Origin: Rhizobiaceae bacterium
GTDB lineage: Bacteria; Pseudomonadota; Alphaproteobacteria; Rhizobiales; Rhizobiaceae
Assembly: GCA_029233925.1 (NCBI GenBank)
Contig: JARGOX010000009.1
Coordinates: 1-64,000 of the forward strand
Reading direction: 5' to 3'
Length of the DNA stretch: 64,000 bases
Shown piece by piece: positions 49,855 through 58,259 of this stretch. The position numbers and the translations under genes were made by a program. The notes beneath the pieces are model-generated. The model worked only from the letters and a program-made list of their open reading frames with translations. It was not told where the DNA came from and ran no database searches. The stretch's first letter is position 1; the number at the start of each line of letters is the position of its first letter.

Positions 49855-51522
49855 ATGACAAAGAAGCAGGAACTGGTATTTTTGCCGCTTGGTGGCGTCG
49901 GAGAAATCGGAATGAATCTGGCGCTCTACGGCTATGGCAGCAAAGGGCATCGCGAATGGATCATGGTCGATTGCGGTGTGACATTCCCCGGTCCGGATCT
50001 GCCTGGCGTCGATCTGGTGCTTCCCGACATTCGCTTCATCGAAGACGAAAACATTGATCTCAAGGCGATTGTCATCACCCATTCCCACGAGGATCATTAT
50101 GGCGCCCTGGCGGATTTGTGGCCCTATCTGAATGTGCCCGTCTATGTCTCGCCATTTACCTCCGGCATGCTGGAGGCCAAGCGGGCTTACGAGCGCAGTG
50201 CCGATCCGGTGCCGGTGAAAATATTCAAGGCAGGCGAGACCTTCAAGGCGGGCGTTTTTTCCATTGAAGCAATTGCCGTCAATCACTCCATTCCCGAACC
50301 GGTTTCTCTGGCCATTACAACACCGGCTGGCGTCGTGATTCATACGGGAGACTGGAAAATTGATGTCGCACCGACACTCGGGCCGCTGACAGATGAAAGC
50401 CGCTTCCGGCAAATTGGCGATGCGGGTGTTCTTGCCCTGATATGCGACAGCACCAATGCCCTGGTCGAGGGTTCTTCTCCGTCTGAAAAGGAAGTCAGCA
50501 AAAGCCTGGAGAAGATCATCAGTGCAGCGAAGGGACGGGTCGCACTTACAACCTTTTCCTCCAATGTCGGGCGTATCCGCTCTATTGCGCAAGCCGCACG
50601 CGATGCCGGCCGACAGGTATTGCTACTGGGCAGTTCGATCAAGCGTGTCGTCAATGTCGCCACAGACCTCGGCATGATGGAAGGTCTGCCGCCGTTCATT
50701 GAAGAGGATGATTTTGGCTATATTCCACGCGACAAGATTGTCATCATCCTGACGGGCAGTCAGGGGGAATCGCGTGCTGCGCTTGCCAAGCTGTCGCGCG
50801 ACGAGATGCGCAATGTTTCGCTGGCTTCGGGTGATACCGTCATCTTCTCCTCGCGCGCCATTCCCGGCAATGAAAAGCCGATTCTGGACGTCAAGAACGG
50901 CCTTATCGAGCAGGGCGTGGAAATCATTACCGATCAGAATGATCTGGTGCATGTGTCGGGGCATCCGCGTCGCAATGAACTGGTGCAGATGTATGAATGG
51001 GTCCGGCCGGAAATCCTGGTGCCTGTGCATGGCGAAGCGGCGCATCTGACCGCCCATGCGAAGCTGGCTCTGCAGTCCGGTATCAAGACAGTGCCTCGGG
51101 TACGCAACGGTGACATGCTGCGCCTTTCGCCAGGGCCCGTCGAGGTCATTGATGAAGTGCCGCATGGACGGATTTATAAAGATGGCGATCTTATCGGCGA
51201 TTTCGACGAAATGGGCATCGGCGAGCGGCGCAAGCTTTCCTATGCCGGTCACATCGCCGTCAATGTTCTTTTGAACAGCAAGAATGAATTGATCAGGGAT
51301 CCGTCCGTTTCGGCTTTTGGTCTTCCGCAGGAAGATGAAAACGGCGCGCTGATGAAGGATTGCCTGGTGGAAGCAGCCATCAATGCGATTGGAAGCATTC
51401 CGAAGGGTCGCCGCAAGGATCTGGATGTTGTGCGTGAATCCGTTCGCCGCGCGGTTCGCTCTGCTGCCCGCAATGTTTGGGGAAAGAAACCCGTGATGAC
51501 GGTTTTTCTGACGCGGATATGA
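49855..51522 (+). CDS. rnj: Ribonuclease J (metallo-beta-lactamase/beta-CASP)
   Basis: 555 aa. Zinc-dependent 5'-exo/endoribonuclease for mRNA decay and rRNA maturation. Metal site 'IVITHSHEDHYGAL' (HxHxDH), beta-CASP motifs 'LLGSSIKRV' region, 'ILTGSQGESRAAL' and 'HVSGHPRRNELVQMYEWV', and 'LVPVHGEAAHLTAHAKLA'. Alphaproteobacterial RNase J has this length. It starts 48 bases after birA; mce follows by 25 bases. Confidence 0.95.
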   Translation: MTKKQELVFLPLGGVGEIGMNLALYGYGSKGHREWIMVDCGVTFPGPDLPGVDLVLPDIRFIEDENIDLKAIVITHSHEDHYGALADLWPYLNVPVYVSPFTSGMLEAKRAYERSADPVPVKIFKAGETFKAGVFSIEAIAVNHSIPEPVSLAITTPAGVVIHTGDWKIDVAPTLGPLTDESRFRQIGDAGVLALICDSTNALVEGSSPSEKEVSKSLEKIISAAKGRVALTTFSSNVGRIRSIAQAARDAGRQVLLLGSSIKRVVNVATDLGMMEGLPPFIEEDDFGYIPRDKIVIILTGSQGESRAALAKLSRDEMRNVSLASGDTVIFSSRAIPGNEKPILDVKNGLIEQGVEIITDQNDLVHVSGHPRRNELVQMYEWVRPEILVPVHGEAAHLTAHAKLALQSGIKTVPRVRNGDMLRLSPGPVEVIDEVPHGRIYKDGDLIGDFDEMGIGERRKLSYAGHIAVNVLLNSKNELIRDPSVSAFGLPQEDENGALMKDCLVEAAINAIGSIPKGRRKDLDVVRESVRRAVRSAARNVWGKKPVMTVFLTRI

Positions 51523-51547
51523 TGAGCAGTCAAAGGAGTGCGCTACG

Positions 51548-51952
51548 ATGATAGGCCGGTTGAACCATGTTGCCATTGCCGTTCCGGATCTAGCCGCGGC
51601 GACGCGGCAATACCGCGATACGCTTGGCGCCAGGGTTTCGCAGCCTCAGGCGCTGCCGGAGCACGGCGTGACGGTGGTGTTTATCGAGCTTGAAAACACC
51701 AAGGTCGAGTTGCTTGAACCGCTTGGTGAGAAATCTCCGATCGCTGCGTTTCTGGAGAAAAACCCGGCGGGCGGGATGCACCATATCTGTTACGAGGTAA
51801 ATGATATCGTCGAGGCCAGAGACAATTTGCTGGCCTCGGGTGCGCGGGTCCTTGGCGATGGGGAGCCCAAAAACGGGGCGCACGGCAAGCCGGTTCTGTT
51901 CCTGCATCCCAAGGATTTTTGCGGTACACTTGTCGAACTGGAACAGGTTTAG
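51548..51952 (+). CDS. mce: Methylmalonyl-CoA epimerase
   Basis: 134 aa VOC-fold enzyme interconverting (R)- and (S)-methylmalonyl-CoA in propionyl-CoA degradation. 'LNHVAIAVPDLAAATRQY' supplies the first metal His, 'GGMHHICYEVNDIVEARDNL' the second and 'GTLVELEQV' the Glu at the end. AAAGGAG precedes the ATG. It is co-directional with RNase J. Confidence 0.93.
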   Translation: MIGRLNHVAIAVPDLAAATRQYRDTLGARVSQPQALPEHGVTVVFIELENTKVELLEPLGEKSPIAAFLEKNPAGGMHHICYEVNDIVEARDNLLASGARVLGDGEPKNGAHGKPVLFLHPKDFCGTLVELEQV

Positions 51953-51953
51953 A

Positions 51954-52075
51954 AGCGTTTCCGGAAAAGTGCGAAGCGGTTTTCCGACAAGATAACGCGA
52001 CAGGAAGCATGTGTTTCCGGAAAAGTGTGCAGCGTTTTTCCGGTTGTGTGACCTGCCAGTATAATGCGTAAGCCG
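51954..52075. repeat. Two tandem CGGAAAA/TTTTCCG palindromic repeats
   Basis: Copy 1 (51955-52002) and copy 2 (52011-52072) share TTTCCGGAAAAGTG...AGCG(G/T)TTTTCCG followed by a TAATGCG-like tail. Each folds into a 7-8 bp stem (51962-51986; 52017-52043) with an ~11-base loop. Similar palindromes are dispersed between genes in Hyphomicrobiales. They begin right after the mce stop and fill its 3' region. Confidence 0.75.
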
Positions 52076-52098
52076 ACAGACGGTTGAAAGGGACGATA

Positions 52099-52374
52099 AT
52101 GAATTTCCTGACAGGATTTGCAGTTTTTTTCATCATCTGGTGGGTCACTCTTTTTGCGGTTTTACCCATGGGTGTGCGTACCCAGGCAGAAGAAAGCGAC
52201 ATTGCCCCCGGCACAACGGAGAGCGCGCCACACACGTTGAACATGACAAGAAAGCTGCTTTTGACCACGGCAATCTCGGCAGCCATCTTCGCCGTCTACT
52301 ATGTGGCGACGGTCTCTTTCGGCTTTTCTGTCGATTCATTGCCGCGTGTTGTGCCTGACTTCTCCTCCAGGTAG
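52099..52374 (+). CDS. DUF1467 family membrane protein
   Basis: 91 aa from ATG 52099 (AAAGGGA upstream). Two membrane helices (~5-25 and ~53-75). The N-terminal 'FAVFFIIWWVTLFAVLPMGV' is the hallmark of DUF1467, a small inner-membrane protein conserved in alphaproteobacteria, commonly between mce and proS. Function unknown. Confidence 0.85.
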   Translation: MNFLTGFAVFFIIWWVTLFAVLPMGVRTQAEESDIAPGTTESAPHTLNMTRKLLLTTAISAAIFAVYYVATVSFGFSVDSLPRVVPDFSSR

Positions 52375-52667
52375 AGCAATTTCAAAAGCCGATATTTGAT
52401 TTTCAACAACTGATTTCATTGCAGGATCACATATGTTTTTGAAACCTGCGCTATTCAAGTGTATGTTTTATCTCGTTATTTTCGAAAACGGCTTTCAGTA
52501 ATGCTGGAATCTGTCTGTAGGATATGACGTGCCAGGAGCGTCACGCTTCGCCTTTGTGAACAACCACTTTACGGACAGTTCACAGGGCATTCATGTCGAA
52601 AAATCTATGAAGCAATGCACGGTAAAACCGTCGTTCAAAATTGCATTCAATCATAGAGGATCAGAAG

Positions 52668-52976
52668 ATGTTGAAAATTGGTAAGACATGCGCCGCAGTT
52701 GCCCTTATCGCTACAACGCTACAACCAATGATGGCGACATCAGCAAGTGCGCGAGGCTGGGGTGATTTTATAAGCTGTTGGGCTGCCAGGGATTTTGAGG
52801 GCAATGACGTCACCTTTACGGCCGGCTGCTGGGAACGGCATATGGGGTCCAGCAAGACCATGTCACCGAAGGTGGCCGGTTCCCTCAAGGCAATGGCTTC
52901 CAAATATCAGCAGGAAAAGCGTGCATTGAACAGAAAATACACTGCACAATTGTCACGCATGAAGGCAGGCAGGTGA
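52668..52976 (+). CDS. Small exported hypothetical protein
   Basis: 102 aa from ATG 52668 (AGAGGA upstream). Signal peptide 'CAAVALIATTLQPMMATSASA', then a short domain with two Cys ('DFISCWAARD', 'FTAGCWERH') that may form a disulfide, and a basic helical C-terminus 'KYQQEKRALNRKYTAQLSRM'. It resembles no family I know. The 293 bases upstream carry no gene; it likely has its own promoter. Confidence 0.65.
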   Translation: MLKIGKTCAAVALIATTLQPMMATSASARGWGDFISCWAARDFEGNDVTFTAGCWERHMGSSKTMSPKVAGSLKAMASKYQQEKRALNRKYTAQLSRMKAGR

Positions 52977-53212
52977 TTTGGAGACTGCAATCTGACAAAT
53001 ACGGCCGTCCGGTATTCTCCAGGACGGTCGCTTGTTATCGGACGCCCGCGCTTCATGGATTTTTGCCCACGGCTGCCAGAGGCCATCATCCCGGGAATAC
53101 AACTTTACGGATCGCATAATTGTTGCACAGGGGGGGTAATACCAACCGCTACGGCAGTGTTTCAAGGTGTCCTGACGGGCTGGATTCTGGTGTAGAAAAC
53201 TGAAATTTGACC

Positions 53213-53239
53213 AAAAAAAAACAAGGCACGAAGCCTTGT
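53213..53239 (-). terminator. Orphan minus-strand terminator
   Basis: On the minus strand: ACAAGGC-TTCGT-GCCTTGT followed by nine T. A textbook terminator, yet no annotated minus-strand gene lies upstream for more than 30 kb; the nearest transcript it could end would arise in the 53.24-53.6 kb gap. Confidence 0.7.
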
Positions 53240-53558
53240 ATTATAAGTATCGCGTTGATCATTTGACCGATTGAAATCGGCGGCTGCAAAAGTTACTGCG
53301 CCTTAGATCCATCCTCCCAAGACTTTGACCGCGGAACGGACAAGGATCATTTGCCCTTGCCTCATTGGTTGTGGAAACTATCCCATTGTTGGCACTCTGT
53401 CACCCGAAAAGTGACATTTTTGCCGCGGTCGAGAAATGTTTTTTTGAAACCATTGCAATCACCATCCATGCCCGGTGCGGACAATAAGTACCCAGAAACG
53501 CGTGCGGCTTTTCTTCTGTGTGCGAAGCAGCTAAGACTTGCAGCGATTTTTACCGTTA

Positions 53559-53586
53559 TTTCGCCTGATTCCTCCTTTAGGCGAAA
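53559..53586 (+). promoter_or_regulatory. Hairpin with anti-Shine-Dalgarno-like loop upstream of proS
   Basis: Perfect 8-bp stem TTTCGCCT/AGGCGAAA with loop GATTCCTCCTTT. The loop exposes CCTCC, complementary to a GGAGG ribosome site. It ends 20 bases before the proS ATG, whose own ribosome site is weak. Confidence 0.4.
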
Positions 53587-53606
53587 CTGCATAACCGGAT
53601 GTGACC

Positions 53607-54935
53607 ATGCGCCTTTCCCGCTACTTTTTGCCCATACTGAAAGAAAATCCCAAAGAGGCTGAAATCGTCTCTCATCGATTGATGTTGCGCGCCGGCATGA
53701 TCCGTCAGCAATCAGCCGGGATTTACTCGTGGCTGCCCTTGGGCAAACGAGTCCTCGACAAGGTCAATGCCATTGTCCGCGAAGAGCAGAACCGGGCAGG
53801 CGCCATCGAGATTTTGATGCCGACAATTCAATCCGCCGAACTTTGGCAGGAAAGCGGTCGCTACGAGGATTATGGCCGCGAAATGCTGCGGATTTCCGAT
53901 CGTCAGGATCGGCCAATGCTCTATGGGCCGACCAATGAGGAAATGGTTACAGACATTTTCCGTTCCTATGTGCGCTCCTACAAGGATCTGCCACTCAATC
54001 TGTACCATATACAAACGAAATTTCGCGATGAGATCAGGCCGCGGTTCGGCACCATGCGTTCGCGCGAATTCGTGATGAAGGATGCCTATTCCTTCGACAT
54101 TGATCAGGATGCCGCCAGACACGCCTACAACAAGATGTTTGTTGCCTATCTTCGGACCTTCGCGCGCATGGGCCTGCGCGCCGTGCCGATGCGGGCCGAT
54201 ACCGGTCCGATTGGTGGTGACCTCAGTCATGAATTCATCATTCTGGCTGATACGGGCGAGTCTGAAGTCTACTGTCACAAGGACTTTCTGGGTTTCGATA
54301 TCCCCGGCGATGAGACCGATTTTGATGATATCAAAGCAGTTCAGACCATTGTAGATGATTGGACGACGCTTTATGCGGCGACCTCAGAAATGCATGACGC
54401 GGATGCTTTTGCGCAGGTCAGCGAAGACGCACGGTTGACGGCCCGAGGCATCGAAGTCGGGCACATCTTCTATTTCGGAACGAAATATTCCGAGCCCATG
54501 GGCGCGAAGGTCATGGGGCCTGACGGCAAGGAACACACGGTTCACATGGGCTCCTATGGCATTGGCCCGACGCGTCTGGTTCCAGCCATCATAGAAGCAT
54601 CTCACGACGACAATGGCATCATCTGGCCTGACGGCGTGGCGCCCTTTGATGTGATCATCATCAACATGAAGGCCGGAGATGAGGCCTGCGACGCGGCTTG
54701 TGAAAAACTCTATGGTGAATTGCTGGCTGCCGGCAGGGATGTCGCCTATGACGACCGGAACGAGCGTGCCGGCGCGAAGTTTGCAACCGCCGATCTTATC
54801 GGCATTCCCCAGCAGGTCGTGGTGGGCGCACGTTCGGTTGCCAATGGCGAAGTCGAAGTCAAGGACCGCAAGACCGGTTCGCGCGATACCATGTCTCTTG
54901 AGGCTGCAGTCAACCGACTTTCGGCCAGAGGCTAA
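53607..54935 (+). CDS. proS: Prolyl-tRNA synthetase (short alphaproteobacterial type)
   Basis: 442 aa from ATG 53607 (GTG 53601 possible). Class II synthetase: motif 1 '[20 protein letters not shown]', motif 2 '[20 protein letters not shown]' and motif 3 '[14 protein letters not shown]'. It lacks the ~180-residue editing insertion of E. coli ProS, as is usual in alphaproteobacteria, where free-standing editing proteins compensate. The lolC-like gene follows by 9 bases. Confidence 0.95.
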   Translation: MRLSRYFLPILKENPKEAEIVSHRLMLRAGMIRQQSAGIYSWLPLGKRVLDKVNAIVREEQNRAGAIEILMPTIQSAELWQESGRYEDYGREMLRISDRQDRPMLYGPTNEEMVTDIFRSYVRSYKDLPLNLYHIQTKFRDEIRPRFGTMRSREFVMKDAYSFDIDQDAARHAYNKMFVAYLRTFARMGLRAVPMRADTGPIGGDLSHEFIILADTGESEVYCHKDFLGFDIPGDETDFDDIKAVQTIVDDWTTLYAATSEMHDADAFAQVSEDARLTARGIEVGHIFYFGTKYSEPMGAKVMGPDGKEHTVHMGSYGIGPTRLVPAIIEASHDDNGIIWPDGVAPFDVIIINMKAGDEACDAACEKLYGELLAAGRDVAYDDRNERAGAKFATADLIGIPQQVVVGARSVANGEVEVKDRKTGSRDTMSLEAAVNRLSARG

Positions 54936-54944
54936 GGGGGACTG

Positions 54945-56261
54945 ATGGACCACACAAAGGCGCCGGCTGGCGCAACATCGCCAGGCCGCAGATTTACCGC
55001 ATTCTTCGATGGGGCATTCTGCGCCTATGAGCGAATGGTTGCCTGGCGCTATTTGCGTTCGCGTCGCAGAGAAGCATTCATATCGGTCATTGCCGGGTTT
55101 TCCTTTCTCGGCATCATGCTTGGCGTTGCGACGCTGATCATTGTAATGGCCGTGATGAATGGTTTTCGCGGTGAATTGATTGACCGTATTCTCGGCGTCA
55201 ACGGCCATATGATGGTTCAGCCGATCGATCAACCGCTCAATGATTATCCGGAGCTTGCGGTCAAATTTGCTGCCATTCCCGGTGTCATATCAGCCATACC
55301 GTCGATCAACGGGCAGGCGCTCGTTTCCGGCTACAAGGATGCGGGCACCGGCGCGGTTGTGCGCGGCATTCGTGCCGACGACCTTTCTTTGCTGGGGGGC
55401 GTTTCTGACAACATCCAGTCTGGCGATCTCATCGGGTTCGCCGCGGGTGAGGGCGTTGCCATTGGCTCGCGCATGGCGACCAATCTGGGCGTGGGGGTCG
55501 GCGACGTCATCAAGCTCATTTCTCCGGAAGGTGATGTCACGCCGCTGGGCGTGACGCCCCGCATCAAATCCTATCCGGTTTCAGCGATCTTCGAGATCGG
55601 CATGTCGGAATATGATTCTTCTATGATCTTCATGCCGCTCTCGGAAGCGCAGCTCTATTTCAATGTGGAGGGGCTGGTTCAGTCGATTGAGCTGTTTGTC
55701 GATAATCCGGACGAGGTCGACCTGATACGACCGCTTGTTGAAGCGGCTGCAGGCCGGCAGATCTACATTACCGACTGGCGACAGCAGAACAGGACGTTCT
55801 TTTCGGCATTGGAAGTTGAACGCAATGTGATGTTCATGATCCTGACGCTGATTGTGCTTGTCGCTGCTCTCAATATCGTGTCCGGGCTGATCATGCTGGT
55901 GAAAGACAAGGGGCATGATATTGCCATCCTGCGCACAATGGGTGCCACGTCGGGTGCGATCTTGCGTATCTTTTTCATGACAGGTGCTGCTATCGGTGTC
56001 GCCGGGACATTCGCCGGGGTTTTTCTGGGGGTTCTCGTCTGCTGGAATATTGAATCGATCCGCCAGTTTTTTTCATGGCTTTCCGGCGCGACGCTGTTTG
56101 ATCCGGAACTCTATTTTCTCAGTCAGTTGCCAGCCGACATGAATTTGGGTGAAACCCTGTCCATTGTTGTCATGGCAATTGGGCTGTCCTTTCTGGCCAC
56201 CTTGATTCCAGCCTGGAGAGCGTCGCGGCTCGACCCGGTTGATGCATTGCGTTACGAATAG
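54945..56261 (+). CDS. lolC: Lipoprotein-releasing system transmembrane protein (LolC/LolE family)
   Basis: 438 aa inner-membrane permease that extracts outer-membrane lipoproteins toward LolA. N-terminal '[20 protein letters not shown]' precedes the first helix ('[20 protein letters not shown]'); a large periplasmic domain follows, then three helices with FtsX-type '[20 protein letters not shown]' and the end '[20 protein letters not shown]'. Only one permease is present, so it probably homodimerises as in other alphaproteobacteria. lolD starts 11 bases later. Confidence 0.93.
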   Translation: MDHTKAPAGATSPGRRFTAFFDGAFCAYERMVAWRYLRSRRREAFISVIAGFSFLGIMLGVATLIIVMAVMNGFRGELIDRILGVNGHMMVQPIDQPLNDYPELAVKFAAIPGVISAIPSINGQALVSGYKDAGTGAVVRGIRADDLSLLGGVSDNIQSGDLIGFAAGEGVAIGSRMATNLGVGVGDVIKLISPEGDVTPLGVTPRIKSYPVSAIFEIGMSEYDSSMIFMPLSEAQLYFNVEGLVQSIELFVDNPDEVDLIRPLVEAAAGRQIYITDWRQQNRTFFSALEVERNVMFMILTLIVLVAALNIVSGLIMLVKDKGHDIAILRTMGATSGAILRIFFMTGAAIGVAGTFAGVFLGVLVCWNIESIRQFFSWLSGATLFDPELYFLSQLPADMNLGETLSIVVMAIGLSFLATLIPAWRASRLDPVDALRYE

Positions 56262-56272
56262 GTACCCCGCAA

Positions 56273-56953
56273 ATGAGCGAACATGTCTTGCAGATTAAAA
56301 ATTTGCATATGCACTATGAGCAGGGCGGCAAGGTGCTGTCGATCCTCAAGGGAGCGAATTTTGCGCTTGAAAAGGGCGAAACCGTTGCGCTTGTCGCACC
56401 ATCCGGTACCGGAAAATCAACACTTCTGCATGTGGCAGGACTGCTTGAAAAACCAAGCGAGGGAGAGGTGCTGATCGGCGGGATTGCGACCAGCAGCCTT
56501 GATGACAACGCCCGCACCGCAATGCGTCGTTCCGATATCGGCTTCGTCTATCAGTTCCACCATCTGCTGCCGGAGTTTACGGCGCTTGAGAACGTGATGA
56601 TGCCGCAGATGATTGCCGGCCTGTCCTACAAGGAAGCGGCGGAACGCTCCGGCCAGTTGCTTGAGTATCTTCGGATCGGCGACAGGGCCACCCATCGCCC
56701 GTCAGAGCTTTCAGGCGGCGAACAACAGCGGGTCGCCATAGCGCGCTCGGTCGCCAATGCGCCGCTGCTGTTGCTGGCGGATGAACCAACCGGCAATCTT
56801 GATCCCGAAACGGCTGGCTATGTTTTTGGTGCCCTTAAGGCCCTGGTGCGGCAATCGGGCCTTTCAGCGCTTATCGCCACCCACAATCACGATATTGCTG
56901 CCATGATGGACCGGCGCGTTACCCTGCAGGATGGACACGTCGTGTCGTTTTAG
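56273..56953 (+). CDS. lolD: Lipoprotein-releasing ABC transporter ATPase
   Basis: 226 aa. Walker A '[20 protein letters not shown]', signature '[20 protein letters not shown]', Walker B '[20 protein letters not shown]', and the Lol-type '[20 protein letters not shown]'. It powers the LolC-type permease encoded upstream. It ends the conserved proS-lolC-lolD run; the dnaE gene I would expect next in many Hyphomicrobiales is absent. Confidence 0.95.
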   Translation: MSEHVLQIKNLHMHYEQGGKVLSILKGANFALEKGETVALVAPSGTGKSTLLHVAGLLEKPSEGEVLIGGIATSSLDDNARTAMRRSDIGFVYQFHHLLPEFTALENVMMPQMIAGLSYKEAAERSGQLLEYLRIGDRATHRPSELSGGEQQRVAIARSVANAPLLLLADEPTGNLDPETAGYVFGALKALVRQSGLSALIATHNHDIAAMMDRRVTLQDGHVVSF

Positions 56954-57314
56954 AACAACTTTTGCGTCTGACTGTTGATGTGATGCCAAAAAGGCCGTGG
57001 TCTGGACCAGAGTCCATAGCAATCGCTGCGATGGTCGATCCTTCTGGCGGGCGCGTTATTCAGAAGTGGCTACCAAAAAAGTTCGGCACACGCCGCAATA
57101 TTTTCAGATAGTGCTTTTCCGGGTGGACTGGGACTGGAGCTCATCATGGCGCTCATCGATGCGTGCCAGGTCTATAGGGTATTGCCCGGCCCAGAGCCCC
57201 TCCATTCGATAATGCCGCTAGTGAACAATCAGTTCAAGCGACTGAAGGCCCGAACTGCGCCATTATTCGTGCGGTTTCAGCGTGGAGTTTTCAATCAAAT
57301 TTTTTGCGTGCTGA
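56954..57314. other. Intergenic stretch after lolD, no gene seen
   Basis: About 360 bases. A 71-aa plus-strand ORF (56997) is rich in Arg/Trp/Ser with no motif or ribosome site. It contains the junction where the conserved gene order stops, and the upstream control region of the PAS gene begins at its right edge. Confidence 0.45.
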
Positions 57315-57407
57315 AATAATGCAGCATTATTCTGTCATATTCAGATGAAAAATAAACTGTTAGATACCCAAAATGAAATATTGCATCACTTGATGAAATA
57401 TTGCATC
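57315..57407 (+). promoter_or_regulatory. Repeated GAAATA(A/T)TGCA sites upstream of the PAS gene
   Basis: A palindrome AATAATGC-A-GCATTATT (57315-57331) and two exact direct copies of ATGAAATATTGCATC (57373-57387 and 57393-57407, 20-base period, about two helical turns). The last copy ends 8 bases before the ATG of the PAS gene. This looks like a multi-site operator, possibly bound by the regulator encoded downstream. Confidence 0.6.
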
Positions 57408-57415
57408 GTTCATGA

Positions 57416-58258
57416 ATGAAAAAGACGCTCTCCTTCGAAAACACTGAAGAACCTGCGTTGAATGCGGCGTCGGATGTCTCTACAGAAGACATTCTCAGGG
57501 GCATGCTTGCCGCTTCGAACGATGCCTGTTGGTGTATGGAATTCGATCCACCTGTGGATGTGACCGCGGATGACCATCAGGTTGTTCATCAGATTTTCAC
57601 GAACGGTCCCGTCTGGCGACACTGCAACGCAGCAATGGAACGTCTTTATCGTCTGCCGCCCGGGCAGGACATGAATAGGCGTCCGGTGCATGAAATCTTT
57701 CCCGATAACCCGAATAACCGCGACTTCCTGCTGAATCTGATCGCCAATGGCTTCGAGGTGGACGGCTCGCCAGCGCTTGACCGGCGCTATGACGGTCTGG
57801 AAATTTATGTTGAAAATGATGTCCGGGCCCATATCGCCAACGGCAAGCTTTACCGGATGTTCGGGACGGTTCGAAATGTCGCCAAACATCGCCGTCGCGA
57901 GCAGGCCCTGAGCGATCAACTGGCGGCATTGGAATACGCAGTTGCCGCGATGCCCAGCCCTTTCCTGACCGTGGATGCCTCAGGTGATATTGAGACGTTG
58001 AATGCAGCTGCAGTGGCGCGGTTCGGATCGGGATGTGAGGGGCAATCCTTCAACGCCTTGATCCGCAATACGTGCCCGGCTGCGGTTTTGCCGAAGCTGT
58101 CAAAGGCAATAGCCAAGGTTCGCTCGCTGGGTGTTTCCATGACCTTTCGTATTGCAACGGCCATGCCGGATACCGTGTGGCAGGTTGCACCGCGTGAAAC
58201 GGCGACGGGTACGGGTTTTGTTGTGCTGTTGCTGCCCAATGACGTGATGGAGGTCTAG
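57416..58258 (+). CDS. PAS-domain protein without output domain
   Basis: 280 aa. Two PAS-like regions: ~24-160 ('LAASNDACWCMEFDPP'...'YRMFGTVRNVAKHRRREQ', the end of a PAC segment) and ~165-275 ('LEYAVAAMPSPFLTVDASGD', 'LNAAAVARFG'). No kinase, cyclase or DNA-binding motif is visible, so it is probably a sensor or partner that acts on the regulator encoded 1 base downstream. ATG 57416 has no ribosome site and lies right after the operator repeats; a leaderless or coupled start is possible. Confidence 0.65.
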   Translation: MKKTLSFENTEEPALNAASDVSTEDILRGMLAASNDACWCMEFDPPVDVTADDHQVVHQIFTNGPVWRHCNAAMERLYRLPPGQDMNRRPVHEIFPDNPNNRDFLLNLIANGFEVDGSPALDRRYDGLEIYVENDVRAHIANGKLYRMFGTVRNVAKHRRREQALSDQLAALEYAVAAMPSPFLTVDASGDIETLNAAAVARFGSGCEGQSFNALIRNTCPAAVLPKLSKAIAKVRSLGVSMTFRIATAMPDTVWQVAPRETATGTGFVVLLLPNDVMEV

Positions 58259-58259
58259 C

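Larger units (their letters stand above)
52977..53606. other. Intergenic region before proS with candidate RNA structures
   Basis: 630 bases without a supported protein gene. It holds a minus-strand terminator (53213-53239), the inverted pair GACCGCGG (53327) / CCGCGGTC (53423) 88 bases apart, and a hairpin with a CCTCC loop (53559-53586). Two short ORFs (53351 plus, 53592 minus) lack ribosome sites and motifs. The combination suggests a non-coding RNA, probably on the minus strand. Confidence 0.4.

Noticed and set aside
53241-53460. 6S, SRP, RNase P or tmRNA in the proS upstream gap
   Set aside because: None of their hallmark sequences is visible; only a generic RNA candidate is kept.
56997-57212. 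71-aa ORF after lolD
   Set aside because: Arg/Trp/Ser-rich, no ribosome site, no motif.
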